Assembly: GCA_964385045.1 (NCBI GenBank)
Contig: CAYLNM010000077.1
Span: 1 to 20,116, forward strand
Direction: 5' to 3'
DNA from: CAYLNM01 sp964385045
GTDB taxonomy: Bacteria; Planctomycetota; Phycisphaerae; Phycisphaerales; SM1A02
Length of the DNA: 20,116 bases
The translations under genes and the position numbers were made by a program. Positions 6,782-14,096 of the stretch are shown here, one piece after another. Position 1 is the first letter of the stretch. Each line of letters opens with the position of its first letter. The notes under the pieces were generated by a model. It was not told the DNA's origin. It saw nothing but the letters and a program-made list of their open reading frames with translations, and did not search any database.

Positions 6782-7717
6782 CGGCCGGCGGAAGAGGCCG
6801 CGGAAGAGCCAGCGGCCCGGCTTGGTCTCGCTCTCGAAGCGGTGGACCTCGTGCTCGGGCTCGAGGCCGACGCCCGCCGCGAGTCCGACGAGCTCGTCGG
6901 GATCGACCGGCCACGGCGGACCGTCCGGCCGCCCGGCGTGCGGCCCGGTCCCCGCATCCGGCGGCGACGCCGCGTCGGCGCCGCCCCCGGCGCCGCCTTC
7001 GGCGCCGCCCCCGGCGCTGCCCCCGGCACCGCCCCTGTCGTCGGCCCCGGCACCGCCCCTGTCGTCGGCCACCGGTCGATCGGCCACGGCCGATGCCGAG
7101 GTGCCGGGCGATGCGGTCGCGGCGTCCAGGCCGCCCGCCAGCTCACCGGCGGCCCCGCCGGCGACGCCGCCGGCGACGCCCGTCGTTCCGTCGTCGGCGA
7201 CGCCCGCGGGAGGCGTCGCCCGCCCGATCGCGAGCAGGTGGCCGTGCGGAGCGACGAGCTCCGCCATCGCCGCGAGCACGTCGCCGCGGCACTCGGGGCC
7301 CAGCGCCTGGACGGTGTTGACCTCGACCACGAGGTCGAAGCGGTGCCGCCAGCGGCCGGGGAGCTCGAAGAGATCGGCCTCGACCCAGGAGACGCTGCCG
7401 TCGGGATCGAGCCGCCGCGCCCAGTGCAGGGCGGCGGGGGCGGCGTCGAAGCCGATGACGTCGTAGCCACGGCGGGCGACCTCGGCCGCGTCGGCGCCGA
7501 AGCCGCAGGCGGGGACGACGACCCGGGCCCCGCAGCGAACGAGCTGCGGTGCGACCGCGTCGAGCCATCGCACGAGCGCGGGGTGGGCCCGTCCGTCGGA
7601 CCATGGGATGCGGCCGGCGTCGCCGTGGGCGTCGACGTACAGCCGGTCGTAGAACTCCGGGCCGCTGCGACGATCCGGCCGGAGGGCGGGGGCGGAGGTG
7701 GAGGTCGAGGTTGACAT
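6776..7717 (-). CDS. SAM-dependent methyltransferase (TPMT-like) with a low-complexity insert
   Basis: The 313-residue product has a class I Rossmann methyltransferase fold. An N-terminal region (FYDRLYVDAHGDAGRIPW..GRAHPALVRWL) is followed by motif I, VVVPACGFGADAAEVARRGY (about 64-83). Then come VIGFD, the acidic strand-2 end that binds SAM, VEADLFELP, and a strand-4 region FDLVVEVNTVQAL. This order resembles the thiopurine S-methyltransferase-like family, whose members methylate thiols, halides or small metabolites; the substrate cannot be told here. Residues about 169-254 are an Ala/Gly/Asp insert built from 12-bp and 24-bp DNA repeats. The fold resumes with DPDELVGLAAGVGLEPEHE and a basic C-terminus KPGRWLFRGLFRRPA. 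CGGAG lies 6 nt before the ATG. A perfect 12-bp palindrome (CGGCTCGAGCCG, 7730-7741) sits just upstream. It converges on murJ with a 21-bp gap. Confidence 0.8.
   Translation of the reverse strand: MSTSTSTSAPALRPDRRSGPEFYDRLYVDAHGDAGRIPWSDGRAHPALVRWLDAVAPQLVRCGARVVVPACGFGADAAEVARRGYDVIGFDAAPAALHWARRLDPDGSVSWVEADLFELPGRWRHRFDLVVEVNTVQALGPECRGDVLAAMAELVAPHGHLLAIGRATPPAGVADDGTTGVAGGVAGGAAGELAGGLDAATASPGTSASAVADRPVADDRGGAGADDRGGAGGSAGGGAEGGAGGGADAASPPDAGTGPHAGRPDGPPWPVDPDELVGLAAGVGLEPEHEVHRFESETKPGRWLFRGLFRRPA
6979..7068. repeat. 12-bp and 24-bp tandem repeats inside the methyltransferase gene
   Basis: From 6979, units of 12 bp (CGCCGCCCCCGG and close variants) repeat about five times to 7038. 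Overlapping this, a 24-bp unit at 7021-7044 is repeated exactly at 7045-7068. Both periods are multiples of three and encode Gly/Ala/Asp-rich peptide on the minus strand. The perfect 24-bp copy suggests recent slippage. Confidence 0.85.
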
Positions 7718-7775
7718 GGCGGACTCCGACGGCTCGAGCCGAGACCCCGGACACGGAACGTGCGACGAGCGGGAA

Positions 7776-7805
7776 GGGGGGAGCGGGGAGCGGGGAGCGG
7801 GGAGC
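7776..7805 (+). repeat. GGGGAGC heptamer x4, G-quadruplex-type motif
   Basis: Four perfect GGGGAGC units lie at 7778-7784, 7785-7791, 7792-7798 and 7799-7805. They give four runs of at least four G separated by AGC loops on the plus strand, a textbook G-quadruplex pattern. The array is about 60 bp upstream of the minus-strand methyltransferase start, so it could lie in its promoter region. Confidence 0.85.
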
Positions 7806-8160
7806 GACAGTCAGGATCGGCGCTCCGGCCCTTCCGCGTGCGGGGCGGCCGTGCGCCGCGGGCCGAACGGCGTGGCTCGCGCCGCGGCCCTCCGCGACGC
7901 CCGTTCCCGCTCGTACCGCCCGTGCCCCCGGACGACGACCACGACGCCCGCCGGCCCGGGACACCGCCCCCGGCGCCGTGGAGGATACCCCCCGGCCGCC
8001 AGCGGCCAAGCGACCTTCGCCAATCCTGCCGTCGGCCCTACGGAATGCGCCGGCTCGGTGCCGTCCACGCGCCCGGCGATCGTGCCCCACGCCACCGGAC
8101 GGATGCACCCCGTCTGCAGCCGGCCCCGGCCGGATGCGTTCGCGGATGCGGAAGATGCCT

Positions 8161-8195
8161 CAGCCTGCCGCCCGCCCGCGGCGGGCGGCAGGCTG
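8161..8195. terminator. Perfect 16-bp inverted repeat with a 3-nt loop downstream of brnA
   Basis: CAGCCTGCCGCCCGCC (8161-8176) is followed by CGC and then its exact reverse complement (8180-8195). The hairpin would be extremely stable. It lies about 58 bp past the brnA stop in the direction of transcription, so it may act as the brnTA terminator. No T-run follows, so it could equally be a copy of a dispersed repeat. Confidence 0.55.
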
Positions 8196-8253
8196 GGCCG
8201 GACTGCAGGAGGAGGCTTGTTCGAGCGTCGATGCGCAACACCCTCATGGCGTT

Positions 8254-8472
8254 TCAGGACGCCGCCTTCCACTTCATGCTCAGCCGCTTCTTCGTCGCCG
8301 CGCATTCACGGAGGTAGAGGTTGATCAGGGTCTGATACGGGATTCCAAGTTCCTCTGAGAGATCCTTGAAGTACTCGATCGTGGTCTCGTCGATGCGAAT
8401 CGTGACCTGCTTCTTGAGCCGCTTGGCATAGGGGTTCTTCGCCGCACCGCCAAAGTCGTACTGCTTCCTCAT
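8254..8472 (-). CDS. brnA: BrnA-type ribbon-helix-helix antitoxin
   Basis: This is the probable antitoxin and autorepressor of the BrnT ribonuclease. The 72-residue product has a basic N-terminus (NPYAKRLKKQ), then the ribbon strand VTIRIDETTIEYFKDLSEEL and helix GIPYQTLINLYLRECA. This is the BrnA/CopG-like pattern (RID.....F...G..YQT.IN..LR). A short basic tail (KKRLSMKWKAAS) ends it. Its ATG overlaps the brnT stop by ATGA (8469-8472), so translation is probably coupled. As usual for brnTA, the toxin gene comes first. Local G+C is far below the rest of the window; 8341-8400 is 29/60 by my count, which suggests acquisition by transfer. The family assignment rests on the pattern and the partner. 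Confidence 0.85.
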   Translation of the reverse strand: MRKQYDFGGAAKNPYAKRLKKQVTIRIDETTIEYFKDLSEELGIPYQTLINLYLRECAATKKRLSMKWKAAS

Positions 8473-8765
8473 GCCTTGAACCTCTTCCGATACTCGGCTC
8501 GTTCCTGGCGATCCGCCTTCCTGGCCGAGATGATCCGAATGACCTCATCGCTCTCCCGATAGCAATGGCAAACGACCAGAATCCGGCTGACCACGCTCAT
8601 GCCGAGCAGCACGAACCGATCCTCGTCCTCTGAGTGATCTGGGTCGCCGATGAGCAGCGCCGCCTCGTCATGGAACACCGTCGACGCCTCCTCGAAGGAG
8701 ACGCCATGCTTCGCTTCGTTGGACTCCGCCTTGTCGGAATCCCACTCGAACCTCAGCTCGCTCAC
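8469..8765 (-). CDS. brnT: BrnT-family ribonuclease toxin
   Basis: BrnT toxins are small RelE-like-fold ribonucleases that inhibit translation. The core here is near-canonical: LRFEWDSDKAESNEAKHGVS, FEEASTVFHDEAALLIGDPD, HSEDEDRFVLLGMS, ILVVCHCYRESDEVIRIISA and RKADRQERAEYRKRF. It keeps the family's K..N..KHGVSF and IRIISARKA motifs. The GTG start at 8765 (98 residues, beginning VSELRFEWD) was chosen for two reasons. Most family members start only a few residues before FEWD, and a full -35/-10 promoter is positioned so that transcription starts at this codon. An ATG at 8780 (103 residues) is the alternative, but it would lie upstream of that -10 box. The gene is the first of the brnT-brnA operon. 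Base composition is unlike its neighbours, as for brnA. Confidence 0.88.
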   Translation of the reverse strand: MSELRFEWDSDKAESNEAKHGVSFEEASTVFHDEAALLIGDPDHSEDEDRFVLLGMSVVSRILVVCHCYRESDEVIRIISARKADRQERAEYRKRFKA

Positions 8766-8771
8766 GGACCA

Positions 8772-8800
8772 AGCGTACATACATTGTAGGCTCTCGTCAA
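8772..8800 (-). promoter_or_regulatory. brnTA promoter with a candidate BrnA operator in the spacer
   Basis: Read on the minus strand, -35 TTGACG (8800-8795) is followed by exactly 17 bp and -10 TACGCT (8777-8772). The GTG at 8765 begins 6 nt later. The spacer contains the palindrome TACATTGTA (8780-8788) within TACATACATTGTA (8776-8788, plus strand). A ribbon-helix-helix repressor bound there would block polymerase, fitting autoregulation by BrnA. The assignment of the operator is inference. Confidence 0.6.
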
Positions 8801-8905
8801 GCGGCGGATTCGGACGCGCCTCGGCATGGCACGCCTCCCGTCGGGGTCGCTCTCACGGGCGGTTCGTGATGCAGGGCACGATGTCGCGCCGATGGCGTCC
8901 CGGGC

Positions 8906-11900
8906 TCAGCTCGCCATCGCGGGTCGCCGGGCGCCGCCCCGGCGGCCGCCGCGGTCCGAGGGCGGGGGGACGTGTCCGCCGACGAGCCGGATCCGGTCCT
9001 GACCGACCACGTCCCCGAGCCGCCGCAGCAGGTCCGGCTCGGGCACCACGCGCAGGCTGCCGGTGCGCAGCCGCACCAGGTGGCCGTTGGACCGCAGCAG
9101 GACCGACACCTCGGCCGCATGCCCGCGCCCGGAGATCGCCACCGCGGCGGCCTGCTGCAGCAGGCCCGCCGCCATGCGCATGTCGTTCACGACCGCCGCA
9201 TGATCGGCGGGCGTCGCTCCGTGGCCGTCAGCGTCCGCCGGGCTGCCGGAATGCTCCGCCATCGCGTGCGCCGCGCCGTTCGCCCCGGCGGCCCCGGCGG
9301 CGCCATGGCCATTGGCCGCGTGACTGCCATTCGCGGTCGCGGTGGCGATGGCGGTGGCGTTCGCCCCGGACACGCCGTCGGCGTCGAACACGAGCTCGAT
9401 CCGCGACGTGAAGTGACGCGGCGCCTCGTGGATCGGCACCACCCGATCCACGATGATCTGGAGCCGCCCCCGGGAGCGATCGGTCCGGCCGACGAGCATG
9501 ACCACCGCCTGCGACTGCAGGTGCGCGGCCTCCCGGGCGAACACCGACGAGAAGACGACGCCGTCGAGCTGACCGGCCCGGTCCTCGAGCGTGATCATCG
9601 CCATCTTCTCGCCCGCCGAGCGCCCGCTCCGCACGACGGTGATCCGCACCTCCGAGAGCATGCCCCCGACCAGCACGGTGCGCCCGTCCGACACCTGCTC
9701 GAGTCCGCGGAGGTCGGTCGTGGCATACCGCCGGATCGCGTCGGCATGCTCGTCCGTCGGATGGCCGGACAGATGGATGCCGAGCACGTCCTTCTCGTTG
9801 GCGAGCTTGGTTCGCTCGTCCCACGGCGGTACCGCCGGCAGTGGCATCTCCGGCGTCTCGCCCAACGCCGGGCCGCCCGCCGGTCCGCCATCGCCGCCCG
9901 CCCCGGCACCGTCCCCCGGCCCGCCGGCCGCCGGGTCGCCGGCGCCGAACATGTTCAGCTGTCCGGCCGCCCGGTCCTCGGCCGCCTTCGCGCCCGCGTT
10001 CACCGCGGCCTCCACGCCGGCGAGCATCGCCGATCGCGCGTCCTCCCCGTGGATGGTGTCGAGCGCGCCCGCCTTGATCATCGACTCGATCTGCGCCTTC
10101 GTGACCACGCGCGGACCGACGCGCTCGCAGAAGTCGAGCAGCGAGCGGAACGGACCGTTGGCCTCGCGCTCGGTGATGATCCGATCCACCGCGCCGCGTC
10201 CGACGCCCTTGATCGCCCCGAGGCCGAACCGAATGTGACCGTGCGTGTTGTCGTGCGGCTCGCCGGGATCGAACACGACCGCGAAGTCCGTCTCCGACCG
10301 GTTCAGGTCCGGCGGCTTGACCTCGACGCCCACGTGCGCCCGGGCCGGATCGTCCGACACGTGATCCGGCCATCGGCAGTTCGCCGCGTCCTGCAGGTAG
10401 GGGACCCAGTCCTCGACCTTCTTCGCCCCCGACTCGAAGGTGAGGACGGCGGCCATGTACTGGGCGGGGAAGTACGTCTTCAGGTACGCCGTCTGGTACG
10501 CGATGATCGCGTAGCCGGTGGAGTGCGACTTGTTGAAGCCGTAGCCGGCGAACTTCAGGATGAGCTCGAAGAGGTCCTCGGCCTTCGCCTTGTCGAGCCC
10601 GCGCTCCTGGGCGCCCTCGATGAACTTCGGCCGCTCGGCCGAGATCACCTTCTCCTTCTTCTTGCTGATCGCCTTGATGAGGGAGTACGCGGCCCGCAGG
10701 GGGATGCCGCCGAGGCCATGCACGATCTGCATGACCTGCTCCTGGTAGATCATGATTCCGTAGGTCTCGGCGGTGAAGCCGTCCACGATCTCGTGCACCG
10801 AGGGCACCGACTGCCGCCCGTGCTTGCGGGCGCAGTAGTCCGGGATCAGGTCCATCGGCCCCGGACGGAACAGGGCGTTGGCGGCGATCAGGTCCTCGAG
10901 GCGGTCCGGCTGCATGTCGAGCAGCAGCTTCTGCATGCCGCCGGACTCGAACTGGAAGATGCCCGCGGTGTCGCCGCGGCGGAACAGCTCGAGGACCTTC
11001 TGGTCGTCGTACCGCAGTCGCTCGAGGTCGAGGGGGTGCGGCCGCTCGGCCCGCTCGGCGTCGGTCGTGGGCGGCTCCTGGCCGACCGAGCGCCAGATCG
11101 TCTCCTCGTCGAGCCCCTCGGAGATCAGCAGCTTCGCCCGCTCGATGGTCGAGAGCGTGCGCAGGCCGAGGAAGTCCATCTTGAGGAGGCCCACTCCCTC
11201 GCAGGTGGGGCCGTCCCACTGCGTGATCGCGTCCTCGCTGCCCGACTGCCGGTACAGCGGCACGATGTTGTCGAGCGGCTGGGTCGCCACCACCACGCCC
11301 GCCGCGTGGATCCCGGCGTGCCGGGCGTGGTTCTCCAGGGCCCGGGCGGTGTCGATGATGCGCCGACTGACGGGGCTGCCGTCGTACTCGGCCTTGAAGT
11401 CCGGGTCCTTGGACAGCGCGTCGTCGATCGTGATGTTGAGCTCGTCCGGCACCATCGCCGCGAGCTTCTGGCCATCCACCGCGGGCAGCCCCTCGACGCG
11501 GGCGACGTCCTTGATCGCCTGCCGCGCCTTCAGCCGCCCGAACGTGATGATCTGGGCGACGTAGCCGTACTTCTCCCGCACCCAGTCGATCACCTTCGGA
11601 CGACCGTCCTGGCAGATGTCGATGTCGATGTCGGGGTACTCGGCCCGGTCCGGGTCGGTGAACCGCTCGAACAGCAGGCCGTAGTGCACCGGGCACGCAT
11701 TGGACAGGCCGAGGACGAAGCCGACCATCGTGCCGACGCCCGAGCCGCGGGCGTTGGACGGGATGCCGTGCTGCCGGGCCCAGTTGACGAAGTCCCAGAC
11801 GATCAGGAAGTACGCGCTGATCAGCTTGTCGGCGAGGACCTTGAGCTCGCGCTCGAGGCGGGCCCGCTTCTCCTCGTCGACGCCGCCGGGGCCGTAGCGC

Positions 11901-13096
11901 CAGATCGCCCCGGCCTCGGCGAGCACGCGGAGCGCGCGGTCGCACTGGTCCTTCAGCTCCTCGGTGGTCTCGGTGTCCTTCTGCTCGTCGAACGGCTCGA
12001 GGGCGAACTGCGAGCAGAACGCCTTGAACCACTCCGTGGACCCGAGCGGGTGCTCGCACTCCCACGCCTCGATGAGACGGACCGCCTCCTCCGGATCGGC
12101 GGGGAGATCACCCAGCGTGGTGACGACGCGGACCACCGGCGCGTGGTTGGCCTCGAAGTCGATGGCGACGTCGCAGCGATCCGCGATGCGGGCGGTGTTC
12201 TCCATCGCCTCGGGCAGGTCGGAGAACTCGGCCCACATCTCCTCGGGACTCTTGACGTAGAGGTCCCGCGGGTAGTGCAGGCGGTCCGGGTCGTCCTTCG
12301 TCTTGCCCATCGAGATGCAGCAGAGGCTGTCGTGGGCGTCCCAGTCGTCCGCGGTGAGGAAGTGGGCGTCGTTGTCGCACACCAGCGGCGCGCCGATCTC
12401 CTCCGCGAGTCGGACCAGATGCGGGTTGATCGCGTGCTGCTCCCGGACCGAGTGACGCTGGAGCTCGACGTAGAAGCAGGGCTCGCCGCGATCGTTGGGA
12501 CCGAACACCTCCTGGTGCCAGCGGGCCTCCTCGATCGCGGCCCGCCAGTGCTCCTCGCGGCCGGTGCGCTCGAACAGCGTCAGGTGGTGGGCGAGCGACG
12601 AGCCGAGGTGGCCGTTGATCGCGATGAGCCCGCCTCGATGCTGCTCGAGGGTGCTCTTGTCCATGCGCGGCTTGTAGTAGAAGCCGTTCATGTAGGCGTC
12701 GGACGAGAGCTTCAGCAGGTTCCGCCAGCCTCGCTGGTCCTCGGCCAGCAGCACGAGGTGGAAGCCGCCGTCGGCGATGCCGGTCTGCTTGCGCTCGCGG
12801 CGATCGCCGATCGCGACGTAGGCCTCGATGCCGAGGATCGGCTTGATGCCCGCCGCCCGCGCCTTGGTGTAGAACTCGACCGCGGCGTGCAGGTTGCCGT
12901 GGTCGGTGATCGCCACCGCGTCCATGCCGCACGCCTTCACGTGGTCGACGAGGCGGCTGATCGTGTTGCCGCCGTCGAGCAGCGAGTACTCGGAGTGCAG
13001 GTGGAGATGGACGAACCGCGGGATGCCGTCGGGCCGGCCGGCGGCGTCTCCGGGGGTGTTCGTCGTGTCGCTGCGGGTGACGTCGGCCTCGGCCAT
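8906..13096 (-). CDS. dnaE: DNA polymerase III subunit alpha (DnaE)
   Basis: This is the replicative polymerase catalytic subunit, 1396 residues. The PHP domain begins at once: HLHLHSEYSLLDG (about 30-42), ITDHGNL, GIEAY, FHLVLLA, GHLGS (His163) and DNDAHF, a nearly complete metal-ligand set. The polymerase core has NARGSGVGTMVGF and the catalytic PDIDID (Asp489/Asp491), then ANALFRPGPMDLIPDYCARK and NKSHSTGYAIIAYQTAYLKT. A helix-hairpin-helix region (FGLGAIKGVGRGAVDRI) precedes QLNMF (about 1046-1050), which sits where E. coli DnaE has its internal clamp-binding QADMF. An OB domain (TVLVGGMLSEVRITV..) follows. An Ala/Gly/His/Asn-rich linker then precedes a conserved-looking C-terminal segment (VSVLLRSNGHLVRLRTG..VVPEPDLLRRLG). 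Typical DnaE is about 1160 residues; low-complexity linkers make up much of the excess. The ATG at 13096 has GGGGAGAGGG ending 4 nt upstream. The frame is open further upstream but without family similarity. Confidence 0.96.
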   Translation of the reverse strand: MAEADVTRSDTTNTPGDAAGRPDGIPRFVHLHLHSEYSLLDGGNTISRLVDHVKACGMDAVAITDHGNLHAAVEFYTKARAAGIKPILGIEAYVAIGDRRERKQTGIADGGFHLVLLAEDQRGWRNLLKLSSDAYMNGFYYKPRMDKSTLEQHRGGLIAINGHLGSSLAHHLTLFERTGREEHWRAAIEEARWHQEVFGPNDRGEPCFYVELQRHSVREQHAINPHLVRLAEEIGAPLVCDNDAHFLTADDWDAHDSLCCISMGKTKDDPDRLHYPRDLYVKSPEEMWAEFSDLPEAMENTARIADRCDVAIDFEANHAPVVRVVTTLGDLPADPEEAVRLIEAWECEHPLGSTEWFKAFCSQFALEPFDEQKDTETTEELKDQCDRALRVLAEAGAIWRYGPGGVDEEKRARLERELKVLADKLISAYFLIVWDFVNWARQHGIPSNARGSGVGTMVGFVLGLSNACPVHYGLLFERFTDPDRAEYPDIDIDICQDGRPKVIDWVREKYGYVAQIITFGRLKARQAIKDVARVEGLPAVDGQKLAAMVPDELNITIDDALSKDPDFKAEYDGSPVSRRIIDTARALENHARHAGIHAAGVVVATQPLDNIVPLYRQSGSEDAITQWDGPTCEGVGLLKMDFLGLRTLSTIERAKLLISEGLDEETIWRSVGQEPPTTDAERAERPHPLDLERLRYDDQKVLELFRRGDTAGIFQFESGGMQKLLLDMQPDRLEDLIAANALFRPGPMDLIPDYCARKHGRQSVPSVHEIVDGFTAETYGIMIYQEQVMQIVHGLGGIPLRAAYSLIKAISKKKEKVISAERPKFIEGAQERGLDKAKAEDLFELILKFAGYGFNKSHSTGYAIIAYQTAYLKTYFPAQYMAAVLTFESGAKKVEDWVPYLQDAANCRWPDHVSDDPARAHVGVEVKPPDLNRSETDFAVVFDPGEPHDNTHGHIRFGLGAIKGVGRGAVDRIITEREANGPFRSLLDFCERVGPRVVTKAQIESMIKAGALDTIHGEDARSAMLAGVEAAVNAGAKAAEDRAAGQLNMFGAGDPAAGGPGDGAGAGGDGGPAGGPALGETPEMPLPAVPPWDERTKLANEKDVLGIHLSGHPTDEHADAIRRYATTDLRGLEQVSDGRTVLVGGMLSEVRITVVRSGRSAGEKMAMITLEDRAGQLDGVVFSSVFAREAAHLQSQAVVMLVGRTDRSRGRLQIIVDRVVPIHEAPRHFTSRIELVFDADGVSGANATAIATATANGSHAANGHGAAGAAGANGAAHAMAEHSGSPADADGHGATPADHAAVVNDMRMAAGLLQQAAAVAISGRGHAAEVSVLLRSNGHLVRLRTGSLRVVPEPDLLRRLGDVVGQDRIRLVGGHVPPPSDRGGRRGGARRPAMAS

Positions 13097-13425
13097 GCGG
13101 CCCTCTCCCCGTCGGTCGGTGCGCGGTCGCCCCCCGTTCCCTCGGCGCACCGGCCCGCGGTCCGTCGCGGCCGGCGGGGCGTCCGGATCGGCCGCGGCCC
13201 GCCCCGGCGGGTCCGCGTCGATCGATCGCCGAGCATACCCGACCCATCGCTCGATGGCCGGAGTCTGGTCGGGTTCGGGCAAAGGTTGTCCCCGATCGGC
13301 GCGAGGACTTCCGCGGGGTGGCGATCCGCGCGACGGGTGCGGCGTCCGGGCCGCGGCGGAACCGCGGTCTCGATCGCGCCACGGTGCCTTCGCGGCCCGG
13401 CCGAAACGCGGGCCGCGCACCTCCG
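13097..13425. other. Divergent intergenic region between dnaE and the small membrane protein gene
   Basis: About 330 bp with no recognised gene. At its left edge the purine-rich GGGGAGAGGG (minus strand, 13110-13101) is a strong Shine-Dalgarno for dnaE. No convincing -35/-10 pair for dnaE could be read; TATGCT near 13240 on the minus strand is a weak -10 candidate without a partner. Confidence 0.5.
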
Positions 13426-13431
13426 TAGCAT
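13426..13431 (+). promoter_or_regulatory. -10-like TAGCAT 7 nt before a start codon
   Basis: TAGCAT fits TANNNT and ends 7 nt before the ATG at 13439, predicting a leaderless mRNA for the small membrane protein. The bases at a 17-bp spacing upstream are GAAACG, close to the GAAAGG seen at the same spacing before the ParA gene, but neither resembles TTGACA. Confidence 0.35.
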
Positions 13432-13438
13432 CCTCGTG

Positions 13439-13792
13439 ATGCCGACGGTTCGAGTCGTACGCGTGGTGCAGGCCGGTCGCCAGGGAGCCGGCGAGGCGTG
13501 GCAGGTCGTGAGCCGCCAGCCCGGGTGGATCACCCGCGCGGTCCTCACGCTCTTCCTGCTGCTGCTCGCCCTGCCGTTCCTCCTCCTGCTGCTGCTCGCG
13601 ATCGGGGCGGCGGGGCTGCTGTTCCTCGTGCTGGCCCTCGCCAACGCGGTCGCCGCCTCGCTGCAGCGACTGCTCGGCGGCGGAGGCGACGGAGGCGGGC
13701 TCTCCCGCCGCGGCCCGCCGCGGGGCAGCGGACAGGCGATCCCGCCCGATCGGGAGGGCCGCGACAACGTGCGGGTGGTCCGCCGGGACTGA
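13439..13792 (+). CDS. Small two-helix membrane protein, unrecognised
   Basis: I do not recognise the family. The 117-residue product has a basic N-terminus (MPTVRVVRVVQAGRQ..). A continuous hydrophobic stretch follows at about 32-75 (ITRAVLTLFLLLLALPFLLL ... GLLFLVLALANAVAASLQ), long enough for two helices in a hairpin. The hydrophilic C-terminus is rich in Gly/Arg/Pro and ends NVRVVRRD. By the positive-inside rule both ends would be cytoplasmic. The ATG at 13439 is preceded by a TAGCAT box at 7 nt; no Shine-Dalgarno is visible. It is divergent from dnaE and convergent with the toxin-antitoxin trio. The clean membrane signature and full-length frame support a real gene, though the long Leu run in a G+C-rich background calls for caution. 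Confidence 0.6.
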   Translation: MPTVRVVRVVQAGRQGAGEAWQVVSRQPGWITRAVLTLFLLLLALPFLLLLLLAIGAAGLLFLVLALANAVAASLQRLLGGGGDGGGLSRRGPPRGSGQAIPPDREGRDNVRVVRRD

Positions 13793-13812
13793 GCGGAGCG
13801 GCGGTCCGATGC

Positions 13813-13849
13813 GGGGCCGGGCCGCCGGCGCCAGGCCGGACCGGGCCCC
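13813..13849. terminator. Candidate hairpin between convergent genes
   Basis: GGGGCC (13813-13818) pairs with GGCCCC (13844-13849). The stem continues with GG (13819-13820) against CC (13841-13842) across a one-base bulge. It lies between the stop of the small membrane protein (13792) and that of the probable antitoxin (13863, minus strand), the right place for a bidirectional terminator. No T-run; at this base composition such stems also arise by chance. Confidence 0.3.
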
Positions 13850-13862
13850 GAGCGCGACCGGA

Positions 13863-14096
13863 TCAGCCGCCCTCGGACGACCCCGGCTGCTCGCCGGTCG
13901 ACTCGCGATCCGACTTCACGATCCCGGCGAGGTCGTCCTCGTCCGGCGGGAACTTCCACGAGACGGGCTCGACGCCCTTGGCCCGGAGCTCGGCTCGGGC
14001 CTCCTGCACCGCCTCGGCGATGACCTCGGCGAGTGCCTCCAGGCGCTCGAAACCGGCCTCATGGTCCGTCCGGGCATGACCGTTCGTCCTGCTCAT
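13863..14096 (-). CDS. Small helical protein, probable antitoxin of the zeta-like toxin
   Basis: The family is not recognised. The 77-residue product has a polar N-terminus (MSRTNGHARTDHEAG) and a long amphipathic helix (FERLEALAEVIAEAVQEARA..). It ends with VEPVSWKFPPDEDDLAGIVK and an acidic/Ser tail. The gene starts inside the toxin gene (38-nt overlap) with GGGAG 8 nt before the ATG, so co-expression is near certain. A small, charged, helical protein translationally linked to a zeta/COG4185-type P-loop toxin is most simply its antitoxin. The order (toxin first) is the reverse of the classical epsilon-zeta arrangement, and the protein shows no clear DNA-binding motif. A start upstream at 14168 is possible but less likely. 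Confidence 0.62.
   Translation of the reverse strand: MSRTNGHARTDHEAGFERLEALAEVIAEAVQEARAELRAKGVEPVSWKFPPDEDDLAGIVKSDRESTGEQPGSSEGG

Larger units (their letters stand above)
7718..8253. other. Gene-free stretch between the methyltransferase and brnA
   Basis: About 540 bp with no recognisable protein. Long frames are open on both strands, but their products are Arg/Pro/Ala-rich without conserved motifs, as expected by chance at this base composition. It holds the palindrome CGGCTCGAGCCG (7730-7741), the G-rich heptamer repeat (7776-7805) and the perfect hairpin (8161-8195). No RNA gene was recognised. Confidence 0.6.

Noticed and set aside
7811..8305. Minus-strand frame of 164 codons and several plus-strand frames in the methyltransferase-brnA gap
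   Set aside because: No motif, low-complexity Arg/Ala/Pro composition, a perfect hairpin within them, and overlap with brnA.
8780..8788. TACAAT on the minus strand (8788-8783) as the brnTA -10
   Set aside because: It lies only 6 bp from the TTGACG box and 2 nt from the ATG at 8780; TACGCT at a 17-bp spacing fits far better.
8972..13792. Open frame of about 1600 codons on the plus strand antisense to dnaE
   Set aside because: It is the complement frame of a G+C-rich conserved gene; the product is Arg/His/Leu/Val-rich without any domain. Only its last 117 codons (from 13439) lie outside dnaE and look like a real membrane protein.
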